From NCBI GenBank assembly GCA_025350865.1, contig JANXWZ010000209.1, forward strand, positions 1 to 46,330: DNA of 46,330 nt, in the 5' to 3' direction. Every line of letters begins with the position of its first letter. Within the stretch, counting starts at the first letter, position 1. A program made the translations under genes and the position numbers. Below are positions 24,528 to 34,269 of the stretch, in pieces. Source of the DNA: Rhodanobacteraceae bacterium. GTDB taxonomy: Bacteria; Acidobacteriota; Terriglobia; Terriglobales; Acidobacteriaceae. The notes beneath the pieces are model-generated. The model was not told the DNA's origin, did not search any database, and was given only the letters and a program-made list of their open reading frames with translations.

Positions 24528-26717
24528 ATGGCGATGAGAGTTCGGGGATTGGTGGCGGCGGCGGTGCTGGGTGCGATGGTTCAGGCACAGACGTGCGCGT
24601 TGGCACAGCAGGCGGATGGCTCGCAGCAGCCGGGGCAGACCTACACCTTCAAAGCAACGACAAATATCGTGTTGACTAACGTAGTAGTCCGCGACAAAAA
24701 GACAGGCGCGGTCGTGAAGGATTTGAAGGCGAGTGACTTCACGATTATCGAAGACAAGACGGCGCAGAAGGTGTCGAGCTTCGACTACCAGAATGTGGAT
24801 CAGGCTGCCGTTTTGGCGGAGAAGTCGACCGTGGTGGGCAAGGCTACGATCGCCGAGCTGCTGGAGCGCAATCTGGCGGCAAGTCCGCAGCAGTTGCGCG
24901 ATCACCGGTTGATTGTCGTGTTCTTCGATCTCAGCTCCATGCAGGATGAAGACATTGATCGTGCAGTGAACGCCGCCAAGGATTATGTGAACAAGCAGAT
25001 GGCTCCGGCGGACCTTGTCGCTCTTGTGAGCATGTCGACCGGGCTGACCATGGACCAGGACTTTACCTCGGACAAAGCTGCGCTGATCAAGGGCCTATCG
25101 AAGTACAACGGGACCGACTCGAGTGGGTTTACAGCGGGTGGAACCGGCTCAACCGACGGCACGAGCGATGACGCGGGGACATTCTCCGCCGACGACAGCG
25201 AGTACAACAGCCTGAACACGGATCGCGAGTTGCTGGCCATCCGCGCCATCGCCAAGAGCCTGGAGCGCGTGGACCAGAAGAAGTCGATGCTGTATTTTTC
25301 GGGCGGAATGACGCGCAACGGCATTGAGAACCAGGCGAGCCTGCGGGCTGCTACCAACGAAGCGGCGAAGGCCAACATGGCGATCTACAGCGTGGATACG
25401 CGCGGGTTGCAGGCGATGCCGCCGGTGGGCGACGCCAGCAAAGGCAGCCTGCGCGGGAACGTAGCGTACAGCGGCAAGGCGGTGACGGCGCAGTTCAACG
25501 CCAACTTCGCCTCGCAGGAGACGCTAGGCACGTTGAGCGCCGATACCGGCGGCAAGGCATTCTTCGATTCGAACGACTTTGCTCCGGTCTTCCAACAAGT
25601 TCAGCACGATACCGAGGCCTACTACATCATTGGCTTCAAATCGACGAACCAGGCGCAGGACGGCAGCTACCGGCACCTCTCGGTGAAGGTGAACCGGCCG
25701 GATGTGAACGTGACTTATCGTCCCGGCTACTACGCTCCCGCCGACTTCAAGCACGCCAAGACCGAGGACCGGGAACTTGCGCTGACCGAGCAGATTCGCA
25801 GCGATCTTCCGACGACGGATGTGGCGCTCTACCTGCAGGCGCTTTACTTCCGGGTGAACGATAACTCATTTTATGTACCGATCAGCCTGGTAGTTCCGGG
25901 GTCGCAGATTCACTTTATCCAGGGTAAGGAAGACAAGGCGAACATCGACGTGATTGGGCAGGTGAAGAACGCGCAGGGCATCCCAGTCGGCAATGCTCGC
26001 GACACGATTAAGCTGTCGCTGGACCAGGCCGTCAATGCCAAGCAGAAGAACATCCAGTACAGCACCGGATTTACGCTGGCACCGGGCAAGTACCATCTGA
26101 AGTTCGTGGTGCGCGAAAACCAGACAGGCAACATGGGCAGCTTCGAAACGGACCTGAACGTTCCGGATATGAAGAAGACGCCGCTGAAGCTGAGCTCGAT
26201 CGTAATGGCGAGCCAACGCGTAGCAAACGCCGCTAAGCCGGTTCGCGGCACTACCGTGAGTCCGCTGGTTCGCGACGGTCAGGAGTGGATTCCAAACATT
26301 CCTCACGTCTTCCGCACGGACCAGCACCTTTATTTTCTCTACGAGGTTTACGATCCGGCGCACCAGAAGGGCGAAACTGCATTGCCCACGACCGGGCCGG
26401 GATTGGAGCGGCGGCCCGCCGTTGGCGGCGTTCACCTGCTGACGAGCATCCAGTTCATGCTGAACGGCACGAAAGTCTACGAGACGCCGCTGGTGGAGGC
26501 GACATCGATCAACAGCCCGGATCGCGGCGCGGTGGCGTTTCAGTTTGATGTCCCGCTGACGCCGCTGAAGCCCGGAACCTACGTGTGCCAGGTAAACGTG
26601 ATCGATGACGCCGGAGGCAGCTTCAGCTTTCCCCGCCTAGCCCTGCGGATCATCGGTCCCGCGGCTCCAGCCGAGCCGCCTGTCCGTGCGCCAATCCCCG
26701 TCGCTCCTACGCTTTAA
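24528..26717 (+). CDS. VWFA-related protein of the acidobacterial type
   Basis: This 729-residue exported protein starts at ATG 24528 with a signal peptide (about 1-26). An N-terminal beta unit (TNIVLTNVVVRDKKTGAVV) and the von Willebrand A domain follow. The domain carries FFDLSSM as a MIDAS-like motif and a further segment KSMLYFSGGMTR. This arrangement matches the VWFA-related family that is abundant in Acidobacteriota. The C-terminal half contains repeated beta-rich units (YRPGYYAPADF, LKFVVRENQTGN). It should be periplasmic or extracellular. It follows the Oar-like gene by 39 bp. Confidence 0.87.
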   Translation: MAMRVRGLVAAAVLGAMVQAQTCALAQQADGSQQPGQTYTFKATTNIVLTNVVVRDKKTGAVVKDLKASDFTIIEDKTAQKVSSFDYQNVDQAAVLAEKSTVVGKATIAELLERNLAASPQQLRDHRLIVVFFDLSSMQDEDIDRAVNAAKDYVNKQMAPADLVALVSMSTGLTMDQDFTSDKAALIKGLSKYNGTDSSGFTAGGTGSTDGTSDDAGTFSADDSEYNSLNTDRELLAIRAIAKSLERVDQKKSMLYFSGGMTRNGIENQASLRAATNEAAKANMAIYSVDTRGLQAMPPVGDASKGSLRGNVAYSGKAVTAQFNANFASQETLGTLSADTGGKAFFDSNDFAPVFQQVQHDTEAYYIIGFKSTNQAQDGSYRHLSVKVNRPDVNVTYRPGYYAPADFKHAKTEDRELALTEQIRSDLPTTDVALYLQALYFRVNDNSFYVPISLVVPGSQIHFIQGKEDKANIDVIGQVKNAQGIPVGNARDTIKLSLDQAVNAKQKNIQYSTGFTLAPGKYHLKFVVRENQTGNMGSFETDLNVPDMKKTPLKLSSIVMASQRVANAAKPVRGTTVSPLVRDGQEWIPNIPHVFRTDQHLYFLYEVYDPAHQKGETALPTTGPGLERRPAVGGVHLLTSIQFMLNGTKVYETPLVEATSINSPDRGAVAFQFDVPLTPLKPGTYVCQVNVIDDAGGSFSFPRLALRIIGPAAPAEPPVRAPIPVAPTL

Positions 26718-26808
26718 GAGATTCATTGACAGTGGGTTACAGGGAGAGGAACATGTAAACGAGCTTTCTCCGGAGCCACCATGCGCGGTGGAAGCCGGGA
26801 GGTGTTCG

Positions 26809-27702
26809 ATGATTGCCAAACGCTTTTTGACTCCCCTGTTATCGATTGCCCTGATGACCTTGCCAGTGATTCCGACCGGGGCGAGGGCACAGGACTTTTC
26901 CAAGGATGAATCCGTAAACCGCGCATTGCGGCACGCGACCCCGGAGTGGGCCAACATGGCTCCACACATGCCGGACCCCGCTACGGCGGCACCCGAGCTG
27001 CTTGCACAGGCGGCGGATGTTTTGCGCGCCCGGCGCATGCAGGACGATGCCCTGGACTTCTACCGCTACGCGTTGAAGCGGGGCGGCGATGAGGTCAAGC
27101 TGCAAAATGACATCGGCGTAACGCTGCTGGAATTGAATCGCGCCGTCGAGGCCCGCGTAGCTTTCAAACGGGCGGTCCAGCTGAAGCCGAAATACGCGCA
27201 GGGCTGGAACAATCTGGGCGCCGCTGAGTACATCCTTGGGAATCCCAAAGGTGCTTTGTCGAACTATCTGCGAGCCGTAAAGCTGGATAAGAAATCCGCA
27301 GTCTTTCGGGCGAATCTGGGGACAGCCTACTTTGAGGTCAAGGACTACGAGAGCGGTCGAGCTGAGTTCGAAAAGGCTTTGAAGCTGGACCGTAACGTAT
27401 TCCAGAGCGGCGGCTGGGCTGGTGTCGATGCGCATGTGTTGTCCACGAGCGATCGCGGACGGTACTGCTTCGAGATGGCGAAGATGTCTGCCAAGCAGCA
27501 TGACGACGACAATGTGCTTCGTTGGATTGCGCGGGCCAGCGAGGCCGGCTACGACGTCAAGTCACAGATGAGCCTTGACAAGGATCTCTACCCATACCTG
27601 AAGGACCGGCGAATCCTGATTGCGATGCAGAATGCCAAAGCAATTCGCACCGGCCAGGTGCCCGACTCAGGACTAGCAGGACCGGACCCGGAACACCCCT
27701 AA
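26809..27702 (+). CDS. Exported tetratricopeptide repeat protein
   Basis: This 297-residue protein starts at ATG 26809, with GGGAGG at 26797-26802 six bases upstream; a longer in-frame extension overlaps the VWFA gene and is unlikely. A signal peptide (ending near GARAQ) is followed by at least four TPR units in residues 55-190, such as GWNNLGAAEYILGNPKGAL and VFRANLGTAYFEVKDYESG. A non-TPR C-terminal region of about 90 residues ends the protein. It would serve as a periplasmic scaffold. It is the last gene of the four-gene surface run, with 91 bp between it and the VWFA stop. Confidence 0.85.
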   Translation: MIAKRFLTPLLSIALMTLPVIPTGARAQDFSKDESVNRALRHATPEWANMAPHMPDPATAAPELLAQAADVLRARRMQDDALDFYRYALKRGGDEVKLQNDIGVTLLELNRAVEARVAFKRAVQLKPKYAQGWNNLGAAEYILGNPKGALSNYLRAVKLDKKSAVFRANLGTAYFEVKDYESGRAEFEKALKLDRNVFQSGGWAGVDAHVLSTSDRGRYCFEMAKMSAKQHDDDNVLRWIARASEAGYDVKSQMSLDKDLYPYLKDRRILIAMQNAKAIRTGQVPDSGLAGPDPEHP

Positions 27703-27711
27703 GCCTGCAAC

Positions 27712-27864
27712 CTAGCGGTAGGGGCAATTGCGACAGTCTGAGTTGCAGCAGAAGCCGCGCTTGCGATGGTACACAGCGGTGAAGACCATGTACGGGCCTT
27801 CCCAATAGAAATCCTCGGGTTCGAGATCTTCGGGCTTCGGTGTGGGCTGCGGCTCGGGGCTCAT
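27712..27864 (-). CDS. DUF5522-like Cys-rich mini-protein
   Basis: This is a 50-residue protein. It starts at ATG 27864, and the N-terminal half is Pro/Glu rich. The C-terminal half is the recognisable unit: YMVFTAVYHRKRGFCCNSDCRNCPYR, where four cysteines in the pattern CC-x3-C-x2-C could bind a metal. This matches the DUF5522 family in my memory. The function is unknown. It sits immediately downstream of lhr on the same strand (2-bp gap from the lhr stop) and converges on the TPR gene with a 9-bp gap. Confidence 0.78.
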   Translation of the reverse strand: MSPEPQPTPKPEDLEPEDFYWEGPYMVFTAVYHRKRGFCCNSDCRNCPYR

Positions 27865-27866
27865 GG

Positions 27867-30800
27867 CTAGAACAATCGTAACCCGGCTCCGATTGGAGTG
27901 GGTTCGGGAATGGGGTCGGTGGGAACCCATATCTTAGAAGCGAGACATGGGGCACCCGCACCCGGTTCGTCGGGGATGAGAACGCCGTTGCGGAAGCGGA
28001 TTTGGCGGCCTGGCACTGCGGGCGTTCGGGGGCCGGGAATGACGATTCCGGCCAGGTTCAGCGGGTCTGCTGCGGCTACTGCGATCTCGTGCGTGGATTC
28101 GACGCGGCGCGAGAGGCGGAGCGACTCCACGGCCTGCGGCAGGGCGAACTGCTCGCCACTGAAGCCGGTGACGAAGCGGCCGCCACGGATTTCGCCGCGT
28201 GCTTCCAGGCGGCGCAGAATGTTGAGGAGATCGCGCCACTTGGGGGCGTTGGACTCGCGCTCCAGAAGATCGCGGAAGAGGATGCCGTAGCGGGCGAGCA
28301 GCATGCGCGCGGCGGATTCGTGCGCGGCGTCTGCCTGGCGGGCTTTAGCGATGGCAACGGACTGGCGTTCCGCGGGTGTAGGTCGACTGAGCGGGGAAAG
28401 TTCGGATCTTTCGCAGAGCAGCGACCAGCGGCCGGCGGTGGTGCGGGCGGGACGTTTGGCTTCCGAGGAGGCGGCTGATTTACGGCGAGGGTCCATCATG
28501 CCGCGCAGTTGATCGAAGCCGTCCGCCGAGGCGAGGCCGGCGGTGGCGAGTTCCCACAGCGCATGCTGGGTCTGCTGACGGGTGAGCGAGAGAATGCGCT
28601 GGAGGTCGTTCGAGAAACATGCCCCGCGCTGGCCAAGGATGGCACGAACGGCGATGGCGTCGGCGCTGAGGGCGAGGGCGAGCGTGGCCTCGTCTACCGA
28701 GTGGGCTGCGAGCGCGTGGGGGAGCCAGTCCGCCGACTCGCGGATGTAAAAGGTGATGGGGGCGGCGTTGGTGGGGATGACGCGCCGGGGAGCGGTTCCC
28801 TCCCCCACCGACCAGGCGGGGTGCGGCGAGACGCGGCCCCAGCCGACGGCGCCGGAAAGGCAAAGCGCATCGAGCCACCGAGGGTCGTAGTTGGCCACGC
28901 GGGCGGGAAGGAGGGTGCGCTCCCACTCGACGGCCGGGGCTTCGAAGCCTTCGAGTTGAGAGAGAGCCTGCAACAGCCCTTCCTCTCCCGCCAGTTGAGA
29001 TTGCGGGGCGAGGTGCTGCCACGACAGAAGCCAGCGCATGTAGACCGCAGGAGGGACGGCCTCAATCTGCTTCCGCAACGTACCGAGCGTGAGACGATGG
29101 ATGCGCTGCAGGATGCGACGCTCACACCATTCGATGTCGTGCTCGACGTCGGTGGCGGGGTGCTCGAAGGCCCCGCGCAGGAAGAGGCCTTGCATCTCCA
29201 TTGAGAGGAAAGCCTTGAAGAGGTCGGCGGCAGCGATGCCAGTGCAGACCGAAAGCGTCGCGGCAGAGACTGGACCGAGGATTTGTAACCATCCCTGCAC
29301 ACATTTCAGGATTGTTTCCGGGTTTGTAACCGTCTCTGTTTCCTTGAAGAGAGACTGAGCCGATTCAAGGCGTTCGGCGGCGACCCAGCAGGGGGTTCCG
29401 TTCAGATCGACCGTATGGACGCGACTATTCCGAGTGAGGCGCTCGTAGAAGATCGGCCAGTTGGCGGCCTTTTCGGTGTCGATGAACTTGAGGGGCAGGA
29501 AGCCGACAGATAGCAGGAGGTCGTGGAGCTCGTGCTCGTCGCGGATGTCGGGCCACAGCTCGGCGCGGACGGTGTCAATTGCCGCCTGGTCCAGATGTCG
29601 CGCTTCCCCGGGGTCTGCGGAAGGAAGCCCACGGCGAAGGGTTGTGGCGCGGGCGCGTCGCTCTTCCGTGCCGGCCTCATCGAGGTAGGCGTAGGGCATC
29701 GCGTTGATAAGCTCGTGCGCGAATTGCGATGGTGTCGTCGTGTCGACCGCAAGGCAACGGATGGTTCCGTTGTCAATGCCGCGCAGGATTTCAATCAGTC
29801 CATCGAGGTCCATGGCTTCGCCGAGCACGTCCTTCATCACCTCGCGTACGAGAGGATGGTCGGGGATCTGGATGTCGCCGACGATGGTCTCGAAGCAGGC
29901 TGCGGCCTGGGGGAAGACGTTGGCCATCAGGTCGTCGGAGCGGGTGCGCTGGATCTGCGGGGCGATGCGTTTGCCTTTCGACATACGGAGCAGTTGCAGC
30001 GAACGACCGGCGGCCCAGCGCCAGCGGTTTTTGAAGATTGGCGAAGCGATGGAGGCTTGTTCGAGAAGCTCCTTCGCGGTGTGCTCGGTGAGGAAGCGGA
30101 AGACGTCGGCGAGCGGGAAGCTGTGCTGCTCGGCGAGCGAGATGTTGATTCCGTTGTCGGTGGCGGCGGCTTGTAACTCGAAGTTGAAGCCGCGACAGAA
30201 GCGCTTGCGCAGGGCGAGGCCCCAGGCCTTGTTGACGCGGCCTCCGAACGGCGCGTGGAGGATAAGCTGCATGCCGCCGCCGTCGTCAAAGAAGCGCTCG
30301 GCGATGATGGTGGTTTTGGATGGGACGGCACCAAGAACCGCTCGTCCGGAGACAATGTAGGCGATGAGTTGCGCGGCCCCGGAGCGGCATACGCCGCAGT
30401 CCTCAACGAGCCAGGTGAGGGTGTCGGAAATTTGGGCTTCGGGAGAGTCGTTCGACCCCACCTCAATCGATGAGGCCGATTGAGACGCGGCACCCGGACG
30501 TTTGAGGAGGTCCTGAGGGGAGACGTTTCGGGTTCGGGCACTGATCTCTTCGCGGAGGTCGCCTACGCCGTCGGAGAGGACGGCGGTGCGTTGCGGTGCT
30601 TCGCCCTCCCAGAAGGGAATGGTCGGCGGTGCGCCGTGAGCGTCTTCGACGAGAACACGGCCAACGGATTCGACCTTCTGGATGCGCCAGCTGGAGTTGC
30701 CGAGCAGGACCACATCGCCGGGGGAGGAGTCGACGGCGAAGTGCTCGTCGAGCGTCGCAATTTGTACCCCTTCCGGTTGCAATATGACGCTGAAGATGCT

Positions 30801-32366
30801 GGTGTCGGGGATAGCTCCGCCGTTCGAGATGGCGATCATGCGAGCGCCGCGACGCGGATGCAGGACATTCTGGACGCCGTCGCGGAGGAGGTATGCGCCG
30901 TAACGACCGCGGCTGGACTCAATGCCTTCATGCAGCAGGACCAGTAGTTCGTCGAAGTGTTCCCGGGTGAGGTTGCGGTAAGGATAGGCGCGGCGAAGGA
31001 CGCTGTAGAGAGCTTCTTCGTGCCACGGCTCCGCTCCGCAGCAGGCGACGATCTGCTGCATCAGAACGTCGATGGGAGAGTCGGGAATTTGTAACTGATC
31101 CAGTTCACCGGCGCGCATCTTGCGAATCAGCGCGGCTTGCTCCATCAGATCGTCGCGTGTGGTGGCGAAGAAGCGGCCCTTGGGGATGGCACCGCGCCAG
31201 TGACCCGCGCGACCCACGCGCTGCATGGCGACCGCGACGGCGCGGGTTGTGTTGATCTGGCAGACCAAGTCGATGTCGCCGATGTCGATGCCGAGTTCCA
31301 GTGAGGCGGTAGCGATCAGTATCTTGATATCGCCATTTTTGAGGCGTTGCTCCGCATCGAGACGGAGCGCTCTCGACAGCGACCCGTGGTGTGCGGCGAC
31401 GTGCTCGATGCCGAGCCGATTGGAGAGTTCGAAGGCGATCTTCTCGACGAGGCGACGCGTGTTGACGAAGACCAGCGTACTCCGGTGGTGGTCGGTGATG
31501 GCGGCAAGCTTGTCGAAGATCTCCGTCCACATGGCGGTGGTGGCCACCGAGCCGAGTTCGTCGGACGGGACCTCGATGGCGAGATCGAGATGACGGCGCT
31601 GGCCGACCTGCACGATCTTCGCAGGGACGCGCGATGTATGCGAGCCAGTGAGAAAGTCGGCGACCAGTTCGATGGGATTTTGCGTGGCCGAGAGACCGAT
31701 GCGCTGCGGCGCTGTTGCCAGGCCGAGCAGCATACCGGCGGGGGTGAGGTGGTTTTCACCGCAGACCAGGGCTTCCAGACGTTCAAGCGTCAGGGCGAGA
31801 TGCGCACCGCGCTTGTCATCCGCTACGGCGTGGATTTCGTCCACGATGACGGTGCGGACGCGGCGGAGATTCTCGCGCGATTTGCCTGCGGTGAGCAGGA
31901 TGTAGAGCGACTCGGGCGTCGTAACAAGGATGTGAGGCGGGTGCCGGAGCATCTGCGCGCGATCCTTGGTAAGTGTGTCGCCGGTCCGGACGCCGGTGCG
32001 AATCTCTGTGCTGAGGTAGCCACGTTCGAGCGCGAGTTGCTGGATCTCGCGAAGGGGCTGATCGAGATTCTTCTGGACGTCATTCGAAAGAGCCTTCAGC
32101 GGCGAGATGTAGACGACTTCTGTGCACGGCCCGAGAGTTCCGGCGATGGCTTTGCGGAGGAGTTGATCGATGCAGACCAGGAATGCTGCCAAAGTCTTGC
32201 CCGATCCGGTGGGTGCGGAGATAAGCGTCGCAGCGCCGGCGAGGATGTGGGGCCAGCCTGCCTCCTGCGGTTCGGTGGCCGTGCCGAATTTAGTGACGAA
32301 CCACTCCTGCACGATGGGGTGGGCCCATGCGAGGGACGGTGGCGCGGCAATCGCTTCGGCGAGCAT
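27867..32366 (-). CDS. lhr: Lhr-type ATP-dependent DNA helicase
   Basis: This 1499-residue superfamily 2 helicase acts in DNA repair. The Walker A motif is GSGKT at 54-58, the Walker B/DEIH box is at 176-179, and the SAT motif is in GLSATQNPIE. The second RecA domain contains LVFVNTRRLVEKIA and QRVGRAGHWRGAIP. A winged-helix and Lhr core follow to about residue 850, and the rest is the long Lhr C-terminal domain. Length is close to that of E. coli Lhr (about 1540). The start is ATG 32366. Genes upstream and downstream are on the same strand. Confidence 0.95.
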   Translation of the reverse strand: MLAEAIAAPPSLAWAHPIVQEWFVTKFGTATEPQEAGWPHILAGAATLISAPTGSGKTLAAFLVCIDQLLRKAIAGTLGPCTEVVYISPLKALSNDVQKNLDQPLREIQQLALERGYLSTEIRTGVRTGDTLTKDRAQMLRHPPHILVTTPESLYILLTAGKSRENLRRVRTVIVDEIHAVADDKRGAHLALTLERLEALVCGENHLTPAGMLLGLATAPQRIGLSATQNPIELVADFLTGSHTSRVPAKIVQVGQRRHLDLAIEVPSDELGSVATTAMWTEIFDKLAAITDHHRSTLVFVNTRRLVEKIAFELSNRLGIEHVAAHHGSLSRALRLDAEQRLKNGDIKILIATASLELGIDIGDIDLVCQINTTRAVAVAMQRVGRAGHWRGAIPKGRFFATTRDDLMEQAALIRKMRAGELDQLQIPDSPIDVLMQQIVACCGAEPWHEEALYSVLRRAYPYRNLTREHFDELLVLLHEGIESSRGRYGAYLLRDGVQNVLHPRRGARMIAISNGGAIPDTSIFSVILQPEGVQIATLDEHFAVDSSPGDVVLLGNSSWRIQKVESVGRVLVEDAHGAPPTIPFWEGEAPQRTAVLSDGVGDLREEISARTRNVSPQDLLKRPGAASQSASSIEVGSNDSPEAQISDTLTWLVEDCGVCRSGAAQLIAYIVSGRAVLGAVPSKTTIIAERFFDDGGGMQLILHAPFGGRVNKAWGLALRKRFCRGFNFELQAAATDNGINISLAEQHSFPLADVFRFLTEHTAKELLEQASIASPIFKNRWRWAAGRSLQLLRMSKGKRIAPQIQRTRSDDLMANVFPQAAACFETIVGDIQIPDHPLVREVMKDVLGEAMDLDGLIEILRGIDNGTIRCLAVDTTTPSQFAHELINAMPYAYLDEAGTEERRARATTLRRGLPSADPGEARHLDQAAIDTVRAELWPDIRDEHELHDLLLSVGFLPLKFIDTEKAANWPIFYERLTRNSRVHTVDLNGTPCWVAAERLESAQSLFKETETVTNPETILKCVQGWLQILGPVSAATLSVCTGIAAADLFKAFLSMEMQGLFLRGAFEHPATDVEHDIEWCERRILQRIHRLTLGTLRKQIEAVPPAVYMRWLLSWQHLAPQSQLAGEEGLLQALSQLEGFEAPAVEWERTLLPARVANYDPRWLDALCLSGAVGWGRVSPHPAWSVGEGTAPRRVIPTNAAPITFYIRESADWLPHALAAHSVDEATLALALSADAIAVRAILGQRGACFSNDLQRILSLTRQQTQHALWELATAGLASADGFDQLRGMMDPRRKSAASSEAKRPARTTAGRWSLLCERSELSPLSRPTPAERQSVAIAKARQADAAHESAARMLLARYGILFRDLLERESNAPKWRDLLNILRRLEARGEIRGGRFVTGFSGEQFALPQAVESLRLSRRVESTHEIAVAAADPLNLAGIVIPGPRTPAVPGRQIRFRNGVLIPDEPGAGAPCLASKIWVPTDPIPEPTPIGAGLRLF

Positions 32367-32391
32367 GGGGTGATTCTAGCGCGTTCGCCTG

Positions 32392-34179
32392 TTATTCGCT
32401 TGCGCGAAAGATTCTTCGTTCCACAAACCAGAGAATTGCAAGCGCGACGAAGGCAAGCAATGTGACATATCGGCCGATCGTAACGTCCGGCGTGGTGCTC
32501 CAGTCGGCGGTGATGATGGCGAGGCCAGGGGCGACAGGGATAGCGACGAGGCCGTCCTCACGTGTCTGCAGAGTGGCGACCGGTTTGCCGTTTAAGCTGA
32601 TCTTCCAGGCGGGGAAAGTACGGAGCCGGAGCACGGCGAACCCTGCCTGCGCGGCAGTCATGCTGACGCGCAGATGTTCGGGGGTCCGCAGCGTTGCGGC
32701 GGCGGTTGCGATACAGCTTCCCTGCTCCTGCCGCCAAATCGGATCGGCATTTGGGTTCGGCGCAATGCCGAGGTCGACGTCGGATTTCGCAGTCAGGCAA
32801 AGATCGGGCAGCCCGGTTGGTACGAGCGAGTTATCGGTACCGGGCGGGGCGTACTCATACGCTCCCCAGAAGCCTTTGCCGGAGCTGTGCCGGGCGAGCA
32901 GGGTTGGCAGGTCAGCACCAGAGGCACACGGGCGGAAGAAGGTTCTCGTGGCGTAGAACATCGACGTCACGAGGACGGCTACAGCGACCACGCAGAACTT
33001 CCATCGTTGACTGACACTGCGCGGCCACAGCGCGGCAGCGAGCATGATTGCCATGGGGGCTTCGAGAACCACAAGCCAGCGCCACGGGAATTGCAGAAAA
33101 CGGAGTTTGGGGAGGTGATTCCAGAGTGGCAGCGACGGCGGAAGTTGCAGGATCAGGATGACGACGGGAATGCAGGCGAAGATAAGCCAGATCCGCCTGC
33201 TGGCCACGTCCATGGTCGCGCGTCTCCGCCAAAATACCACCGCGCCGAAGAGGCCCATCACCAGCATGGAAAGGACGACGATGGAGACGAAGGGGTGGTC
33301 GTCGTTGTTGTAGTTGAGGCCGAAGTGCGGCTTGAGGACGAAGAGCCAGTGGTTCTCGATCAGGAAGCCGGGTTCGTTGGTGACGCCGGTGGCTTCAAGG
33401 ATGTCGACCCAGCGCTGCTCATAGGCGGCGGGCAGCAGGTAAGCAGCGGTTAGCGCAAGGCCAAGCGTGAGGGCCACGGCCGCTCGAATGACGGGGAACC
33501 AGCTTCGCGCCAGGATCGCGAAACCAAGGGCGACGCAGGCCAGCAGGTAGCTTGCCATCACGCCCACAGGCGCGTTCGAGAGCCACGCACCGGCCAGTAC
33601 CAGCGCAAGTTGAAGGGTCGATCCATCCAGAGCACGGCGCCAAACGGTGGCAGACGGGGATCGATCTCGCAAGACGAAGAGCAGGAGCAACGGCATCCAG
33701 AATCCACCCGCCAGTTCAGCGAACGCGGCACGTCCGTAAGAGGTGAACAGCGCGTAGGGGCAGAAGATCGCGGCGATCGCGGCGGCGGTCGCGGGACCTG
33801 TACTCAGCAGCCGGCGGCCGAGAGCGCGCGTTGCAAATCCTGTCGCTGAGAGCAGGATAAAGATGAGCGTGACCGGAACCCATGCCCAGGGCAGCACCAA
33901 ACCGAGCGCGGCTCCAAGCATCCACGTCAGCGGGGGGTAGAACATGAAGCGCGGCTCGCCGGCACCGAAGTTGGGACTTGGTGTCCAGTGCGGATAGGAG
34001 ATGCCGGCGCGCCAGTTTTGCTGGGCATCAAGCCAGGAGATGAGATGGAACTGGAAGTCGTCGCCGCAGAACGGGCCGTGGAGCAGGACGGAGCTGGCTG
34101 CAATGGCGGCGGCAATCAGGATGATGGCCGGGCTGAAGAATCGCTTTGCGGCTGCCACCAGAGGTCCTCGTTGTGCCAT
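32392..34179 (-). CDS. PTPS-related multi-pass membrane protein
   Basis: This protein of 595 residues starts at ATG 34179. It has about ten hydrophobic segments. The N-terminal part has HGPFCGDDFQFHLISWLDA, GAGEPRFMFYPPLTWMLGAALG and FCPYALFTSYGRAAFAEL, which fit the 6-pyruvoyl-tetrahydropterin-synthase-related membrane family (PF10131-like), a group resembling dolichol-phosphate-type glycosyltransferases. The C-terminal 150 residues are a soluble beta-rich domain, probably periplasmic. The precise sugar chemistry is unknown. It is 25 bp upstream of lhr and 90 bp downstream of the 606-residue gene, all leftward. Confidence 0.8.
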   Translation of the reverse strand: MAQRGPLVAAAKRFFSPAIILIAAAIAASSVLLHGPFCGDDFQFHLISWLDAQQNWRAGISYPHWTPSPNFGAGEPRFMFYPPLTWMLGAALGLVLPWAWVPVTLIFILLSATGFATRALGRRLLSTGPATAAAIAAIFCPYALFTSYGRAAFAELAGGFWMPLLLLFVLRDRSPSATVWRRALDGSTLQLALVLAGAWLSNAPVGVMASYLLACVALGFAILARSWFPVIRAAVALTLGLALTAAYLLPAAYEQRWVDILEATGVTNEPGFLIENHWLFVLKPHFGLNYNNDDHPFVSIVVLSMLVMGLFGAVVFWRRRATMDVASRRIWLIFACIPVVILILQLPPSLPLWNHLPKLRFLQFPWRWLVVLEAPMAIMLAAALWPRSVSQRWKFCVVAVAVLVTSMFYATRTFFRPCASGADLPTLLARHSSGKGFWGAYEYAPPGTDNSLVPTGLPDLCLTAKSDVDLGIAPNPNADPIWRQEQGSCIATAAATLRTPEHLRVSMTAAQAGFAVLRLRTFPAWKISLNGKPVATLQTREDGLVAIPVAPGLAIITADWSTTPDVTIGRYVTLLAFVALAILWFVERRIFRASE

Positions 34180-34269
34180 CCAACCTGTCGAATTGTATCG
34201 CGCAGCTTGTATCGAGCAGAAAGATGGGCGGCTCAATTTCGAGCCGTCCATGGTTATTCCTGCGAAGGC

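Noticed and set aside
23769..24905. 378-residue minus-strand open frame
   Set aside because: It lies antisense to the Oar-like and VWFA genes, which have signal peptides and family motifs.
31347..32465. 372-residue plus-strand open frame over lhr
   Set aside because: It is the antisense shadow of the helicase N-terminus, and no domain is seen.
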